Notes: generated by a model not told the origin, from the letters alone. A DNA stretch of 64,000 nucleotides from an uncultured Muribaculaceae bacterium (GCA_947626355.1 CANQRV010000002.1:46618-110617); one strand, 5' to 3'. Positions 57,335 through 64,000 are shown, numbered from the stretch's first letter. Translations and numbers: made by a program.

Positions 57335-58279
57335 ATGAGCAATTATCTTCCGCCTATAAAGGTATTTGCAGGCACCAAGAGCCTGTATCTCGGTGAGTCA
57401 ATCTGCAAGGACCTTGGCATCGAGTTGGGTAAAATGAAAATCGAGCGTTTCTCCGACGGCGAGTTCGAGGTATGTTTCGAAGAGTCGATACGTGGCGCTG
57501 AGGTTTACCTCGTGCAGTCTACATTCCCCACCTCCGACAACCTCATGGAGCTCCTGCTTATGATCGACGCCGCCAAGAGGGCTTCGGCCGCCACCATCGT
57601 GGCCGTGATGCCTTATTTCGGATGGGCTCGTCAGGACCGCAAGGACAAGCCCCGTGTCTCCATCGCCGCCAAGCTTGTGGCCGACCTGCTCAGTGTAGCC
57701 GGCATCGACCGACTCATCACTATGGATCTCCATGCCGACCAGATCCAGGGATTCTTCAACGTGCCTGTCGACCATCTCTACGCTTCCTCAATCTTCATTC
57801 CGTATCTCGAGACCCTTCATCTCAAGGATATGGTGATAGCTTCCCCTGATGTAGGTGGCGCCAAGAGGGCAAATTCATATGCCAAATATTTCGATGTGCC
57901 CCTCGTGCTCTGCCATAAGCAGCGTGCGAAGGCCAATGTGGTGGAGAAGATGACCGTAATCGGTGACGTCGAGGGCAAGAACGTCGTGCTCGTCGACGAC
58001 ATCGCCGACACCGCCGGCACGCTCACCAAGGCCGCCGACCTTCTCCTCTCGTTTGGCGCCAAGTCAGTGCGTGCCCTCTGCAGCCACGCCGTGATGAGCG
58101 GTCCGGCCACCGACCGCGTGATCAATTCCGGTCTCACCGAGGTGATCTTCACCGACTCCATACCCTACGGCAAGGACAACCCGAAGGCTGTTGTGCTCCC
58201 GGTGGCAAAGCTTTTCGCCGACACCATCCGCCGTATCCACAACAACCAGTCGATTTCCTCGCAGTATCTCTTTAAATAA
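57335..58279 (+). CDS. prs: Ribose-phosphate pyrophosphokinase
   Basis: Prs makes PRPP for nucleotides, His, Trp and NAD. The 314-aa protein has IKVFAGTKSLYLGESICKDL, PYFGWARQDRKDKPR, the flexible-loop region TMDLHADQIQGFFNVPVDHL and the PRPP loop VVLVDDIADTAGTLTKAADL. Full length. A possible -7 box (TAATTTTA) lies in the 39-nt spacer after the amylase. Confidence 0.97.
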   Translation: MSNYLPPIKVFAGTKSLYLGESICKDLGIELGKMKIERFSDGEFEVCFEESIRGAEVYLVQSTFPTSDNLMELLLMIDAAKRASAATIVAVMPYFGWARQDRKDKPRVSIAAKLVADLLSVAGIDRLITMDLHADQIQGFFNVPVDHLYASSIFIPYLETLHLKDMVIASPDVGGAKRANSYAKYFDVPLVLCHKQRAKANVVEKMTVIGDVEGKNVVLVDDIADTAGTLTKAADLLLSFGAKSVRALCSHAVMSGPATDRVINSGLTEVIFTDSIPYGKDNPKAVVLPVAKLFADTIRRIHNNQSISSQYLFK

Positions 58280-58317
58280 CAGAGACAACATCAGCCGGCT
58301 TGCGGGCCGGATAAAGC

Positions 58318-58351
58318 AGAAGGCCTTCACCAGTGCGGGTGAATGCCTTCT
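58318..58351 (+). terminator. Hairpin downstream of prs
   Basis: AGAAGGCCTTCACC (58318-58331) pairs with GGTGAATGCCTTCT (58338-58351) with one mismatch. It lies about 40 nt after the prs stop. No T-run, so moderate support. Confidence 0.55.
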
Positions 58352-58356
58352 GACTG

Positions 58357-58559
58357 ACATGGGCGGTGAAAGTCCCGAGCGTGCCCTGATAGCGGTCACC
58401 CCCTTCACCGGCGGCATCCTCTCTATTTTCGACCTGGTAGGCGATGTAGGCTCCGGCTTCTCCGCTCCGCGCCTCCGCAAAGTCTCCCACCTACTCTTCC
58501 GCCCCTCCGCCGCTGATCTCACACAGTATATAATACGAAAGAGGCTGTGTCGTAATTAA
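58357..58559 (+). other. Uncertain small open frame after prs
   Basis: The frame reads MGGESPERALIAVTPFTGGI, LSIFDLVGDVGSGFSAPRLR and on to RKRLCRN. Third codon positions are GC-rich like those of real genes, but the frame opens inside prs and no start site or domain is recognised. It runs through two hairpins. It may be a short gene, a remnant or chance. Confidence 0.2.
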
Positions 58560-58578
58560 GGTTTACGGCGCAGCCTCT
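58540..58578. terminator. Inverted repeat left of the IS66 remnant
   Basis: AGAGGCTGTGTCGTAA (58540-58555) pairs with TTACGGCGCAGCCTCT (58563-58578) with two wobble pairs, loop TTAAGGT. Confidence 0.55.
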
Positions 58579-58607
58579 CTATATGTATCTGTCTCCGCGA
58601 TGACGCA

Positions 58608-58638
58608 TTGACCGTCGATTGACATTGCAGTAATTTTG
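58608..58638 (+). promoter_or_regulatory. Promoter inside the IS66 remnant
   Basis: TTG at 58608-58610 and TAATTTTG at 58631-58638 are 20 nt apart, 18 nt before the hybrid gene's ATG. Confidence 0.55.
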
Positions 58639-58655
58639 CAGAAAAAATTACAGCG

Positions 58656-59024
58656 ATGAAGGAGAATGACTATTACGGGCATTACAAGGCCTTTTTAGAG
58701 GAGCTGAAACAGAATCCGGGACAGACTCTTCAGATCTATTGCAGGGAGCATGGCGTGGTATGGCGGCGCCTGTATGACTGGATGCAGCGGCTCGTGTCGC
58801 TGCTGAGGCGCAACTCCCTCTTCTTCGGCTCCCACAAGGGAGGCGAGACAGCGGCCATGTACCTGTCGCTCGTCGTATCGTGCCGTCTGAACGGCGTCAA
58901 CGTCATGGAGTATATATCCGACATCCTCAACCGGTGCTGCTCATGGGCGCCAACCACTCCTCTGGAAAAATACCGGGACCTTCTGCCCGACCGATGGAAA
59001 CCTCAGGTGAACGGAAATGAATGA
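58656..59024 (+). CDS. Hybrid IS66 protein: accessory-gene start fused to transposase end
   Basis: A 122-aa product. Residues 1-45 (MKENDYYGHYKAFLEELKQN, QIYCREHGVVWRRLYDWMQR) look like the small IS66 accessory HTH protein of Bacteroidales. From about residue 50 (RRNSLFFGSHKGGETAAMYL, then LVVSCRLNGVNVMEYISDIL and TPLEKYRDLLPDRWK) it is the C-terminal tail of the IS66 transposase. Everything between, including the DDE core, is missing, yet the frame stays open. The product cannot transpose but may still bind DNA. Own promoter and terminator. Confidence 0.75.
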   Translation: MKENDYYGHYKAFLEELKQNPGQTLQIYCREHGVVWRRLYDWMQRLVSLLRRNSLFFGSHKGGETAAMYLSLVVSCRLNGVNVMEYISDILNRCCSWAPTTPLEKYRDLLPDRWKPQVNGNE

Positions 59025-59051
59025 CAAAGGCTCCCTGACAGGGAGCCTTTG
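59025..59051 (+). terminator. Terminator of the IS66 hybrid gene
   Basis: CAAAGGCTCCCTG (59025-59037) and CAGGGAGCCTTTG (59039-59051) form a perfect 13-bp stem just after the stop. Confidence 0.75.
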
Positions 59052-59233
59052 CTATGCTGTCTACCCATGCGTCACGCGGAGACAGATACAAAGAATAGCC
59101 CTGCCCCGCACGTTTTCAATTACGAGCAAGCAACGCTTCCTGAGTTGATATTACCGCATAATCTGGAGCTAAGACTCCATGACGGTGAAAACGAATGACA
59201 GCATATTGGCACTGAAATCCCGTGAAAAAGTGG

Positions 59234-59241
59234 TAATTTTG
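59234..59241 (+). promoter_or_regulatory. -7 element of the GNAT gene
   Basis: TAATTTTG, 4 nt before ATG 59246. A TTG sits 23 nt upstream. If used, the message is nearly leaderless. Confidence 0.4.
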
Positions 59242-59245
59242 CAAT

Positions 59246-59701
59246 ATGAGAACAGATGATAACTTTTCAATCACCGAGATTGATAATGATAAGAAACAGT
59301 ATCTTCCTCTGCTTTTGATTGGAGATGAATCAGAGACTATGATTGACCGTTATCTTGATAATGGAACTCTTAATGTCGGCTTATTTAATGGTAAGCCGAT
59401 AGCCGTTTGCGTAACCTTAAATCTTGACCCCAATACTTTTGAAATAAAAAATCTTACCGTCGAAGCCGAATACCGACGGCATGGATACGGTCGTCGGATG
59501 CTTGAATATGTCGAATCTCGACATTCAAATAAAAAGATCATTCTCGGAACCGGAGAGACGCCATCAACATTGAGATTCTATGAATCCTGCGGCTATTCAT
59601 ATTCTCACCGTATTCCAAATTTCTTCACAGATAATTACCCCGCTCCGATTATTGAGGAATGGGTGACATTGCGAGATATGATTTATCTGGAAAAACAATA
59701 A
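59246..59701 (+). CDS. GNAT-family N-acetyltransferase
   Basis: A 151-aa acetyltransferase. The acetyl-CoA loop LTVEAEYRRHGYGRRMLEYV (R-x-x-G-x-G/A type) is clear, followed by ILGTGETPSTLRFYESCGYS, the usual late helix-strand. Substrate unknown; small-molecule or peptide amines are typical. The gene is markedly more AT-rich than the genes to its left and lies right of an IS remnant, so recent gain is plausible. Confidence 0.85.
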   Translation: MRTDDNFSITEIDNDKKQYLPLLLIGDESETMIDRYLDNGTLNVGLFNGKPIAVCVTLNLDPNTFEIKNLTVEAEYRRHGYGRRMLEYVESRHSNKKIILGTGETPSTLRFYESCGYSYSHRIPNFFTDNYPAPIIEEWVTLRDMIYLEKQ

Positions 59702-60195
59702 GGCACTGAAAAAAATGGAGCTGACCAGTCCCGGCAGGGCGAGTCTGTGATAAGCCGACAACGCAGGAAGACGGATTATCACTGTCTCGACCCGTGGACT
59801 GCTGAAACAAGCAGCAAGTGACCGGGCGGCCGTAAAAGTCCTTGTCAGGCAACAGCGATAAAGAACACGGAGGAACGGCAATAAGTCTCCGATGTGGCAT
59901 CAGCGAAGCCGTTGCCAATACTCGGAGGCGTTGCCGGTTCTCGGTGTTGCGGTGAGTCCGAATGCTTCGCACCGCACACCGGCTTCGCCGACTTGTGCTT
60001 TCGGCTCACTCGCGAATGTTATTTCCGCAGTTGTCCGTAGGCGCGATGCGGTCGAAAGGTGTCAGTGCCCGCACCGTCACCTTGTGACGGCATAATCGCC
60101 GCAACAATGTAGGCCGCCTAGCCTCTTGCCGGTTTCAAAAGCAGATTCTGCATCTTCGGCGATAGCAAACCTTTTCAACAAGTGGTATACATACG
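59702..60195. other. Gene-free region with a long dispersed repeat
   Basis: No coding frame holds here. 59789-59808 (ACCCGTGGACTGCTGAAAC) and 59977-60135 recur near 62.3-62.4 kb, where they are nearly adjoining; this copy carries 168 nt extra between the two blocks. Confidence 0.6.
59977..60135. repeat. Dispersed direct repeat of about 160 bp, left copy
   Basis: Begins CACCGGCTTCGCCGAC and ends CTCTTGCCGGTTT. It aligns to 62276-62435 end to end with roughly 80-85% identity by eye, including long shared words such as TATTTCCGCAGTTG and GGCGCGATGCGGTC. Same orientation as the right copy. Confidence 0.8.
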
Positions 60196-60225
60196 AAAAG
60201 GGCCGGCTTTAATGCCGGCTCTTTT
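60196..60225 (-). terminator. Terminator of the polyferredoxin gene
   Basis: AAAAGGGCCGGC (60196-60207) and GCCGGCTCTTTT (60214-60225) pair with one wobble, loop TTTAAT, and T-runs on both strands. 26 nt after the gene's stop. Confidence 0.8.
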
Positions 60226-60250
60226 TCGGACGGAGGCTATTGGCTGTCGG

Positions 60251-60931
60251 TTATGGCTTCATTGCAGGGACTTTCAAGGGGCATCCTTTGATGCAGTTGC
60301 CGCATTTGATACAATCGGGATGAAGGAAGCCTTCTGCGTTATTCCGACTCTCATACGGCTTCAGCTGCATTGGGCATACCGCAGAGCAGAGCTTGCATTT
60401 GGTGGTACATTTTTCACTCACCATAATGCGGCTGTAGTTGTCTGGAAGTCTGCCGCTGCGTGGAGTCACCCAAGATGACAACGTTCCCATCGGACAGAAC
60501 GAGCACCATGTGCGCGGAGCGTAAATAAACGAAAGGATCACGCCTACGATAGTGGTAATAAGTATGATTGTCCAGAACACACGCCCCATGTCGTTCCAGT
60601 CGCCCCATGCCCGGTACATCTGTATGCCGAACATGGTGAAGATGAACATCACCATAAGGATACGGAATCCTCGGGTGCGCACAAACGCCGGGATAGGTCT
60701 GTGCGGCGAGTATTTCGTCAGAATCCTGTCGTAGAGGTTACCACGCGGGCAGGCATTGCCGCACCACCAACGACCCTTGCGCACAGCAAAAGCGACAGGC
60801 GCTATCATACAGATTATGGCAATGAATCCGATAGCCGGCCAAAAGTAGCCTGCGACAAGATATCCCAGCAGAATCCAGTATAGTGGGAAGCCTTTGCGTG
60901 GCAGTGAACGGAAAAATTGCTTATTAGCCAT
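60251..60931 (-). CDS. Membrane 4Fe-4S protein of the NapH/YccM type
   Basis: A 226-aa electron-transfer membrane protein. Two N-terminal membrane helices (YWILLGYLVAGYFWPAIGF), then WWCGNACPRGNLYDR, two further helices (MVMFIFTMFGIQ, TIILITTIVGVILSFIY), RTWCSFCPMGTLSSW, and a C-terminal pair of 4Fe-4S motifs CTTKCKLCSAVCP and CIKCGNCIKGCP. Such proteins pass electrons from the quinone pool to periplasmic or cytoplasmic reductases; no partner reductase is adjacent. The upstream OxyR-like gene is 101 nt away. Confidence 0.88.
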   Translation of the reverse strand: MANKQFFRSLPRKGFPLYWILLGYLVAGYFWPAIGFIAIICMIAPVAFAVRKGRWWCGNACPRGNLYDRILTKYSPHRPIPAFVRTRGFRILMVMFIFTMFGIQMYRAWGDWNDMGRVFWTIILITTIVGVILSFIYAPRTWCSFCPMGTLSSWVTPRSGRLPDNYSRIMVSEKCTTKCKLCSAVCPMQLKPYESRNNAEGFLHPDCIKCGNCIKGCPLKVPAMKP

Positions 60932-60967
60932 ATTGTTTTTTTATTTATCGATAGTGTTTTAATGCTG

Positions 60968-60999
60968 CAAAATTACTCCATTTGCGCCATTGATGCAAA
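60968..60999 (-). promoter_or_regulatory. Promoter of the polyferredoxin gene
   Basis: On the minus strand TTTG (60999-60996) and TAATTTTG (60975-60968) are 20 nt apart, 36 nt before the start. Confidence 0.7.
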
Positions 61000-61032
61000 C
61001 GATAAAATAAATGACAATATCGACAAATTCGA

Positions 61033-61959
61033 TTAGATGATTATCGGAAACTTTTGGATTCGTTGATAAAGCATATCCGCGGGTATTATGGTCTTAATTG
61101 AATCGACAAAGATGTTGAGCAGTCGTTCACGCACAAAATTGCGGTGAACAACAAAAGCTATCTCTCGACTCGGTTCGGGGTTTGCAAGTATACGTACGTT
61201 TGTTTGCTGGCATTTTCTGAGAAGTGGCACATGCAGCTCGGGGATGATTGCATACCCGCCGTTCTCATCCACGATTTTTATGAGAGTCTCCACGTTTCCA
61301 GCTTCATATATGGCTTGTCTGCCCGTGATATTGTCGCAGAAATGGAAAACGCCGCGATTGGGACAATAGCCTTCGCGGAGCACCCAGACGCTGTCGACGG
61401 GAAGGCTGTTTGTTTGCAAGACGTCGTCATTGTGGATAGGCGATTCCGGGGAGACGTAAGCCATTAGCCGTTCACGGAAGATCGGAATCTCCAGCAGCTC
61501 GCTGTTGCTGACAGGTGTTGCCATAATCGCGATATCAATCTCCCCGCGCTCCAATTTTGAAACAAGGGTGGAAACCCTCGCTTCCTCGACATGCAGATGT
61601 ATGTCGGGATGATTGACCGACATATATTTAAACATCTTTGGCAAGAGATACGGCGTAACGGTTGAAATAATCCCGAGCGAGACGTTTCCGACGGACTCTC
61701 CTTTTCGCGTGGCCACCAGTTCTTTGACTTGTGCGGCGTTGAACAGCACTTGTTTTACACGGCTGATGATTTCTTCGCCGACAGCCGTCGGCTTGACCGG
61801 ATGACTATTGCGGTCAAATATAGTCACATCAAGTTCCGCCTCAAGTTTTTGAACGAGAGAAGACAGGGTGGACTGCGAAACGCCGCACGATTCCGCCGCC
61901 TTTGCAAAATGGCGGTATTTATCAACCGCCACAATGTATTCCATTTGCTGGAGTGTCAT
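61033..61959 (-). CDS. OxyR-like LysR-family regulator
   Basis: A 308-aa LysR protein. The N-terminal winged HTH is MTLQQMEYIVAVDKYRHFAK then CGVSQSTLSSLVQKLEAEL. The effector domain has EGYCPNRGVFHFCDN with Cys at about 199 and 208, the same CX8C spacing as the peroxide-sensing pair of OxyR. So peroxide or thiol redox sensing is likely, though it may be a paralogue rather than the main OxyR. It is divergent from a small ferredoxin and upstream of the membrane polyferredoxin. A -7-like box TATCTTTG (61999-61992, minus strand) lies upstream. Confidence 0.85.
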   Translation of the reverse strand: MTLQQMEYIVAVDKYRHFAKAAESCGVSQSTLSSLVQKLEAELDVTIFDRNSHPVKPTAVGEEIISRVKQVLFNAAQVKELVATRKGESVGNVSLGIISTVTPYLLPKMFKYMSVNHPDIHLHVEEARVSTLVSKLERGEIDIAIMATPVSNSELLEIPIFRERLMAYVSPESPIHNDDVLQTNSLPVDSVWVLREGYCPNRGVFHFCDNITGRQAIYEAGNVETLIKIVDENGGYAIIPELHVPLLRKCQQTNVRILANPEPSREIAFVVHRNFVRERLLNIFVDSIKTIIPADMLYQRIQKFPIII

Positions 61960-62011
61960 ATAGTCCTATTTGTGTTCGGTAAATTCGATGCAAAGATATA
62001 AAAAATCTATT

Positions 62012-62042
62012 TTGTAGAACGTGGAATAACACTTAACTTTGC
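62012..62042 (+). promoter_or_regulatory. Promoter of the small ferredoxin gene
   Basis: TTTG at 62012-62015 and TAACTTTG at 62035-62042 are 19 nt apart, 18 nt before ATG 62061. The regulator is divergent, so the 100-nt gap probably carries its operator. Confidence 0.7.
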
Positions 62043-62060
62043 AAATAAAAAAATAGAACT

Positions 62061-62243
62061 ATGATACAGGTCAATAAAAGTATATGCCCCCACAACCATG
62101 TATGTCCACTGATTAAGATGTGTCCGGTCGGAGCGATTTCACAGGATGCCGACGGCTTTCCGGTAATAGACTATAGCCTCTGCATCGAATGCGGCAAATG
62201 TGTGTGGAAATGTCCGATGAAAGCGATGGAGCAAAAGCCATAA
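62061..62243 (+). CDS. Small 4Fe-4S ferredoxin with an atypical first cluster motif
   Basis: A 60-aa protein with eight or nine cysteines in two groups: CPHNHVCPLIKMCPVG and CIECGKCVWKCPMKA. The second is a normal CxxCxxCxxxCP; the first is CX5CX4CP, so the cluster geometry is unusual. It may hold one or two clusters. Divergent from the OxyR-like gene, which probably controls it. Typical of electron carriers in anaerobes. Confidence 0.82.
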   Translation: MIQVNKSICPHNHVCPLIKMCPVGAISQDADGFPVIDYSLCIECGKCVWKCPMKAMEQKP

Positions 62244-62275
62244 TGGCCTCCACAGACCCGAGGACTGCTGAAACG

Positions 62276-62435
62276 CACCGGCTTCGCCGACAAGCCCTTT
62301 CAGCTCGCTCGTGAATGATATTTCCGCAGTTGAGCATAGGCGCGATGCGGTCAAAAGGTGTCAGTGCCTGCACCGTCACCTGTTGACGGCATAACCGCCG
62401 CCAACAATGCAGACCGCCCAGCCTCTTACCGGTTT
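62276..62435. repeat. Dispersed direct repeat of about 160 bp, right copy
   Basis: Counterpart of 59977-60135. The linked short block GACCCGAGGACTGCTGAAAC is at 62255-62274, here directly adjoining. The two copies enclose the redox module of about 2.1 kb. Confidence 0.8.
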
Positions 62436-62443
62436 AGAATGAA

Positions 62444-62461
62444 TATCCCCTAAAGGGTATA
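62444..62461. promoter_or_regulatory. HipB-like operator
   Basis: TATCC, 8 nt (CCTAAAGG), GTATA. The known E. coli HipB operator is TATCC-N8-GGATA, so 9 of 10 fixed bases agree. It lies 4 nt before the hipB-like start codon, where binding would block expression. Confidence 0.6.
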
Positions 62462-62465
62462 TCGC

Positions 62466-62669
62466 ATGACTCAGTTAGCTAAATATGTTAAGGAGATGCG
62501 TAAGCAGTTCGGGCTTACGCAAGTTGACCTGTCCCAGAAATCCGGGGTCGGTCTTCGCTTTGTGCGCGAACTTGAACAAGAGAAAACGACTCTTCGCCTT
62601 GACAAAGTGAATCAAGTTCTTGCAATGTTCGGAGCCGAAATGACTCCGGCTAAAATCACTGAGGTATGA
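62466..62669 (+). CDS. hipB: HipB-like antitoxin (HTH)
   Basis: A 67-aa single helix-turn-helix of the XRE/HipB type: YVKEMRKQFGLTQVDLSQKS, then GVGLRFVRELEQEKTTLRLD. The final part (NQVLAMFGAEMTPAKITEV) is the dimerisation strand/helix. As antitoxin it would repress the operon through the operator just upstream. Its stop overlaps the next start (ATGA), indicating coupling. Confidence 0.85.
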   Translation: MTQLAKYVKEMRKQFGLTQVDLSQKSGVGLRFVRELEQEKTTLRLDKVNQVLAMFGAEMTPAKITEV

Positions 62670-63004
62670 AACAGGCAAAGGTATTTCTGAATAATGTGCT
62701 CGCCGGAATTCTGACCGAAGATGATTTGGGTTATGAATTTCGCTACAACTCCGATTACCTGAAATCGAATGTTGCTGTTGCTGTGAGTCTTACTTTACCA
62801 TTGACCGATAAGCCATACCGCGACAATGTGCTTTTTCCGTTCTTTGACGGACTCATTCCCGAAGGCTGGCTCCTCGACATAGCGGAACAGAGCTGGAAAA
62901 TTTCGGTCCGCGACAGATTTTCATTGCTGCTCGTCTGCTGCAAAGACGGCATCGGTAATGTAAGAGTCATACCTATGGAAAGAAAGGAGGACGGCAATGA
63001 ATAA
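62666..63004 (+). CDS. HipS-like protein (HipA N-terminal subdomain)
   Basis: A 112-aa protein corresponding to the first subdomain of HipA: KQAKVFLNNVLAGILTEDDL, FRYNSDYLKSNVAVAVSLTL, VLFPFFDGLIPEGWLLDIAE and a late SLLLVCCKDGIGNVRVI. In classical HipA this is joined to the kinase; here it is separate, as HipS in the HipBST system, where it can act as the antitoxin. It overlaps the next gene by 8 nt. Confidence 0.85.
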   Translation: MKQAKVFLNNVLAGILTEDDLGYEFRYNSDYLKSNVAVAVSLTLPLTDKPYRDNVLFPFFDGLIPEGWLLDIAEQSWKISVRDRFSLLLVCCKDGIGNVRVIPMERKEDGNE

Positions 63005-63647
63005 GTGTCTTTACTGCTATAAGCCGTTGGCAGATGGTGAAGTCGATTACCATAAGACGTGTGCCCGCAAAATATTTGAATCGACGACGGTGCCGGTCTT
63101 GCCCTATACCCGCGACAATATCAAGGAACTGGCACGTGAGATAGTGACGGCAAGCACTACTGTAACCGGTGTTCAGGCAAAGCTGTCGCTCGACATCTCA
63201 CGCGGTCGCGCCGGAGAGCCTCAACGGTTCACTATCGTTGGAATATGGGGACGTTTTATACTGAAACCCCAGACCGACCGTTTCGCCAATCTGCCGGAGA
63301 ACGAAGACCTGACCATGCACATGGCCGAAGCAGCCGGAATAAAGACCGTGACGCACTCCCTGATCCGGTTTGCCGATGGCGAGTTATGCTATATCACCCG
63401 TCGCGTTGACCGCACGAAGAAGGGAGAGAGGATTGTCATGGAAGATATGTGCCAGCTTTCGGAACGGCTTACCGAGGATAAATACAAGGGTTCATACGAG
63501 CGCATATCAAAACTGATTCGTCAATATTCAGCGGCGCCACTGTTAGATGTTGTCAATTTCTGGGAAGTGGTCCATCAGATTATCTCCGACAAACCCCTGC
63601 TTGACGAGTTATTCAACCGCATTTTCGATGAGGAAACTGCCCGCTGA
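62997..63647 (+). CDS. HipT-like Ser/Thr kinase, lacking its catalytic segment
   Basis: A 216-aa protein. The first 40 residues have a small cysteine/His motif (CLYCYKPLADGEVDYHKTCA), then TGVQAKLSLDI, FILKPQTDRFANLPENEDLT, YITRRVDRTKKGERIVMEDM and YKGSYERISKLIRQYSAAPL, all matching the N-lobe half of HipA-type kinases. In full proteins the next part contains the catalytic N-x-D-x-H-x-K-N loop and the Mg2+ Asp; here the sequence goes from LDVVNFWEVVHQ directly to IISDKPLLDELFNRIFDEET and ends. Full kinases of this type are about 100 residues longer. The toxin is probably inactive, or the gene is a deletion product. Confidence 0.8.
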   Translation: MNKCLYCYKPLADGEVDYHKTCARKIFESTTVPVLPYTRDNIKELAREIVTASTTVTGVQAKLSLDISRGRAGEPQRFTIVGIWGRFILKPQTDRFANLPENEDLTMHMAEAAGIKTVTHSLIRFADGELCYITRRVDRTKKGERIVMEDMCQLSERLTEDKYKGSYERISKLIRQYSAAPLLDVVNFWEVVHQIISDKPLLDELFNRIFDEETAR

Positions 63648-64000
63648 AAGAGACTGACTATCGTTCAAAAATCAGGCTGCCCCGACGCCGACTTACACAT
63701 GTTTCAACCCATAGACCGGGCAAATAACATGGAGAGCCATGACATCCTCCTGCGCATCTTCTTCACTTTCCTCCGTAGAAAGTAAAGAAGGAGATGCAGG
63801 TCATTGTAAAACCCTAATATACAGCGGCATTGCAGCGTTGGAGCAAGTCGGTTGGCAACTTCTATCCGACTTACTTTTGCCTCAGTTGAGTAGGGTTTAT
63901 AGGTCTTCGGCGATTTTCAATTCAATGACCCGTCCTGAAAAATGTTGACTGGGATTTGTATTGTTAAATGTTAATATATGTTCAAAGTCCGGAGAGACTT
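63648..64000. other. Right-end region without a recognisable gene
   Basis: I see no convincing coding frame. An imperfect hairpin of about 22 bp lies at 63749-63800 and may end the hip operon. The last 100 nt are AT-rich and include TGTTAAATGTTAA at 63962-63974, similar to the motif before the outer-membrane gene. Confidence 0.45.
63749..63800 (+). terminator. Imperfect hairpin after the hip operon
   Basis: CCTGCGCATCTTCTTCACTTTC (left arm, split by gaps when folded) pairs with the stretch 63778-63800 around CTCCGTA. Several bulges and no T-run, so weak support as a terminator. Confidence 0.3.

Larger units (their letters stand above)
58584..59090 (+). mobile_element. IS66-family deletion derivative with terminal inverted repeats
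   Basis: The ends match as an inverted repeat: TGTATCTGTCTCCGCG at 58584-58599 and its complement at 59075-59090 are identical over 16 nt; the match continues as TGACGCAT after one extra base on the left. Inside is a 122-codon hybrid of two IS66 genes. No matching 8-bp target duplication is seen (left TCTCTATA, right AAGAATAG). Size 507 bp, far too small to be autonomous. Confidence 0.65.

Noticed and set aside
58184..58559. Overlapping frames after prs on both strands as genes
   Set aside because: No start, ribosome site or domain; kept only as a low-confidence open frame.
62244..62465. CRISPR-like or protein-coding content in the repeat regions at 59.7-60.2 and 62.2-62.5 kb
   Set aside because: Only two copies, no regular spacers, and stops in all frames.
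63900..64000. A possible insertion-sequence end at the right edge (CGTCCTGAAAAATGTTGACT)
   Set aside because: No inverted partner or transposase is inside the window, so it cannot be supported.

Overview
The window reads as chromosomal DNA of a GC-rich member of the Bacteroidota, most likely order Bacteroidales and perhaps Muribaculaceae-like (family-level placement is inference). Evidence: many promoters of the Bacteroidota type (TTTG, 19-20 nt, TAnnTTTG), an LpxC-FabZ fusion, a bacterial serine palmitoyltransferase, a DUF4295 gene beside rpmG, a Na+-dependent methylmalonyl-CoA decarboxylase operon, a BspA-type leucine-rich-repeat protein and remodelled mobile-element remnants.

Layout. 1-4.6 kb: end of a metallophosphoesterase, folK, then lptG and tgt on the minus strand, then pepP with a strong promoter and terminator. 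4.7-9.1 kb: a minus-strand three-gene unit of two related glycoside-hydrolase-like proteins and a secreted LRR protein. 9.3-14 kb: sbcC/sbcD. 14.1-19.5 kb: a Sel1-repeat protein, a TPR/HTH regulator split by a frameshift, a lipoprotein serpin, and a decayed cluster of small exported proteins, one with an in-frame TAG. 19.5-23.4 kb: an AAA-ATPase/nuclease-like gene flanked by near-identical 87-bp repeats, then a small monooxygenase and dnaK. 23.9-26.3 kb: serine palmitoyltransferase and two small genes. 26.4-30.8 kb: methylmalonyl-CoA epimerase and decarboxylase operon (succinate to propionate). 31-34.2 kb: lpxD, lpxC-fabZ, lpxA (lipid A). 34.3-37.9 kb: a Crp/Fnr regulator and menE, menC, menB. 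38-46.5 kb: menD, fmt, a ClC channel with CBS domains, a sugar-phosphate transferase, a Sua5/YrdC protein and nadE, all minus strand. 46.7-50 kb: an outer-membrane barrel, then tsaD, cinA-C, rpmB, rpmG and DUF4295. 50.1-58.3 kb: tamB, a patatin-like lipase, a cytoplasmic alpha-amylase, prs.

From about 58.3 kb onward the sequence turns accessory: an IS66-family deletion derivative with terminal inverted repeats, an AT-rich GNAT gene, a redox module (polyferredoxin membrane protein, OxyR-like regulator with a CX8C pair, small ferredoxin) bracketed by two direct repeats of about 160 bp, and a three-gene HipBST-like toxin-antitoxin locus with a putative HipB operator and a kinase gene lacking its catalytic segment.

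Themes: envelope building (lipid A, TamB, LptG, sugar transferase, sphingolipid), fermentation and respiration (propionate branch, menaquinone), tRNA modification (tgt, tsaD, Sua5, fmt) and DNA repair (SbcCD). The most unusual items are the degraded or rebuilt loci rather than the housekeeping genes. All identities come from reading motifs; no database search was possible.
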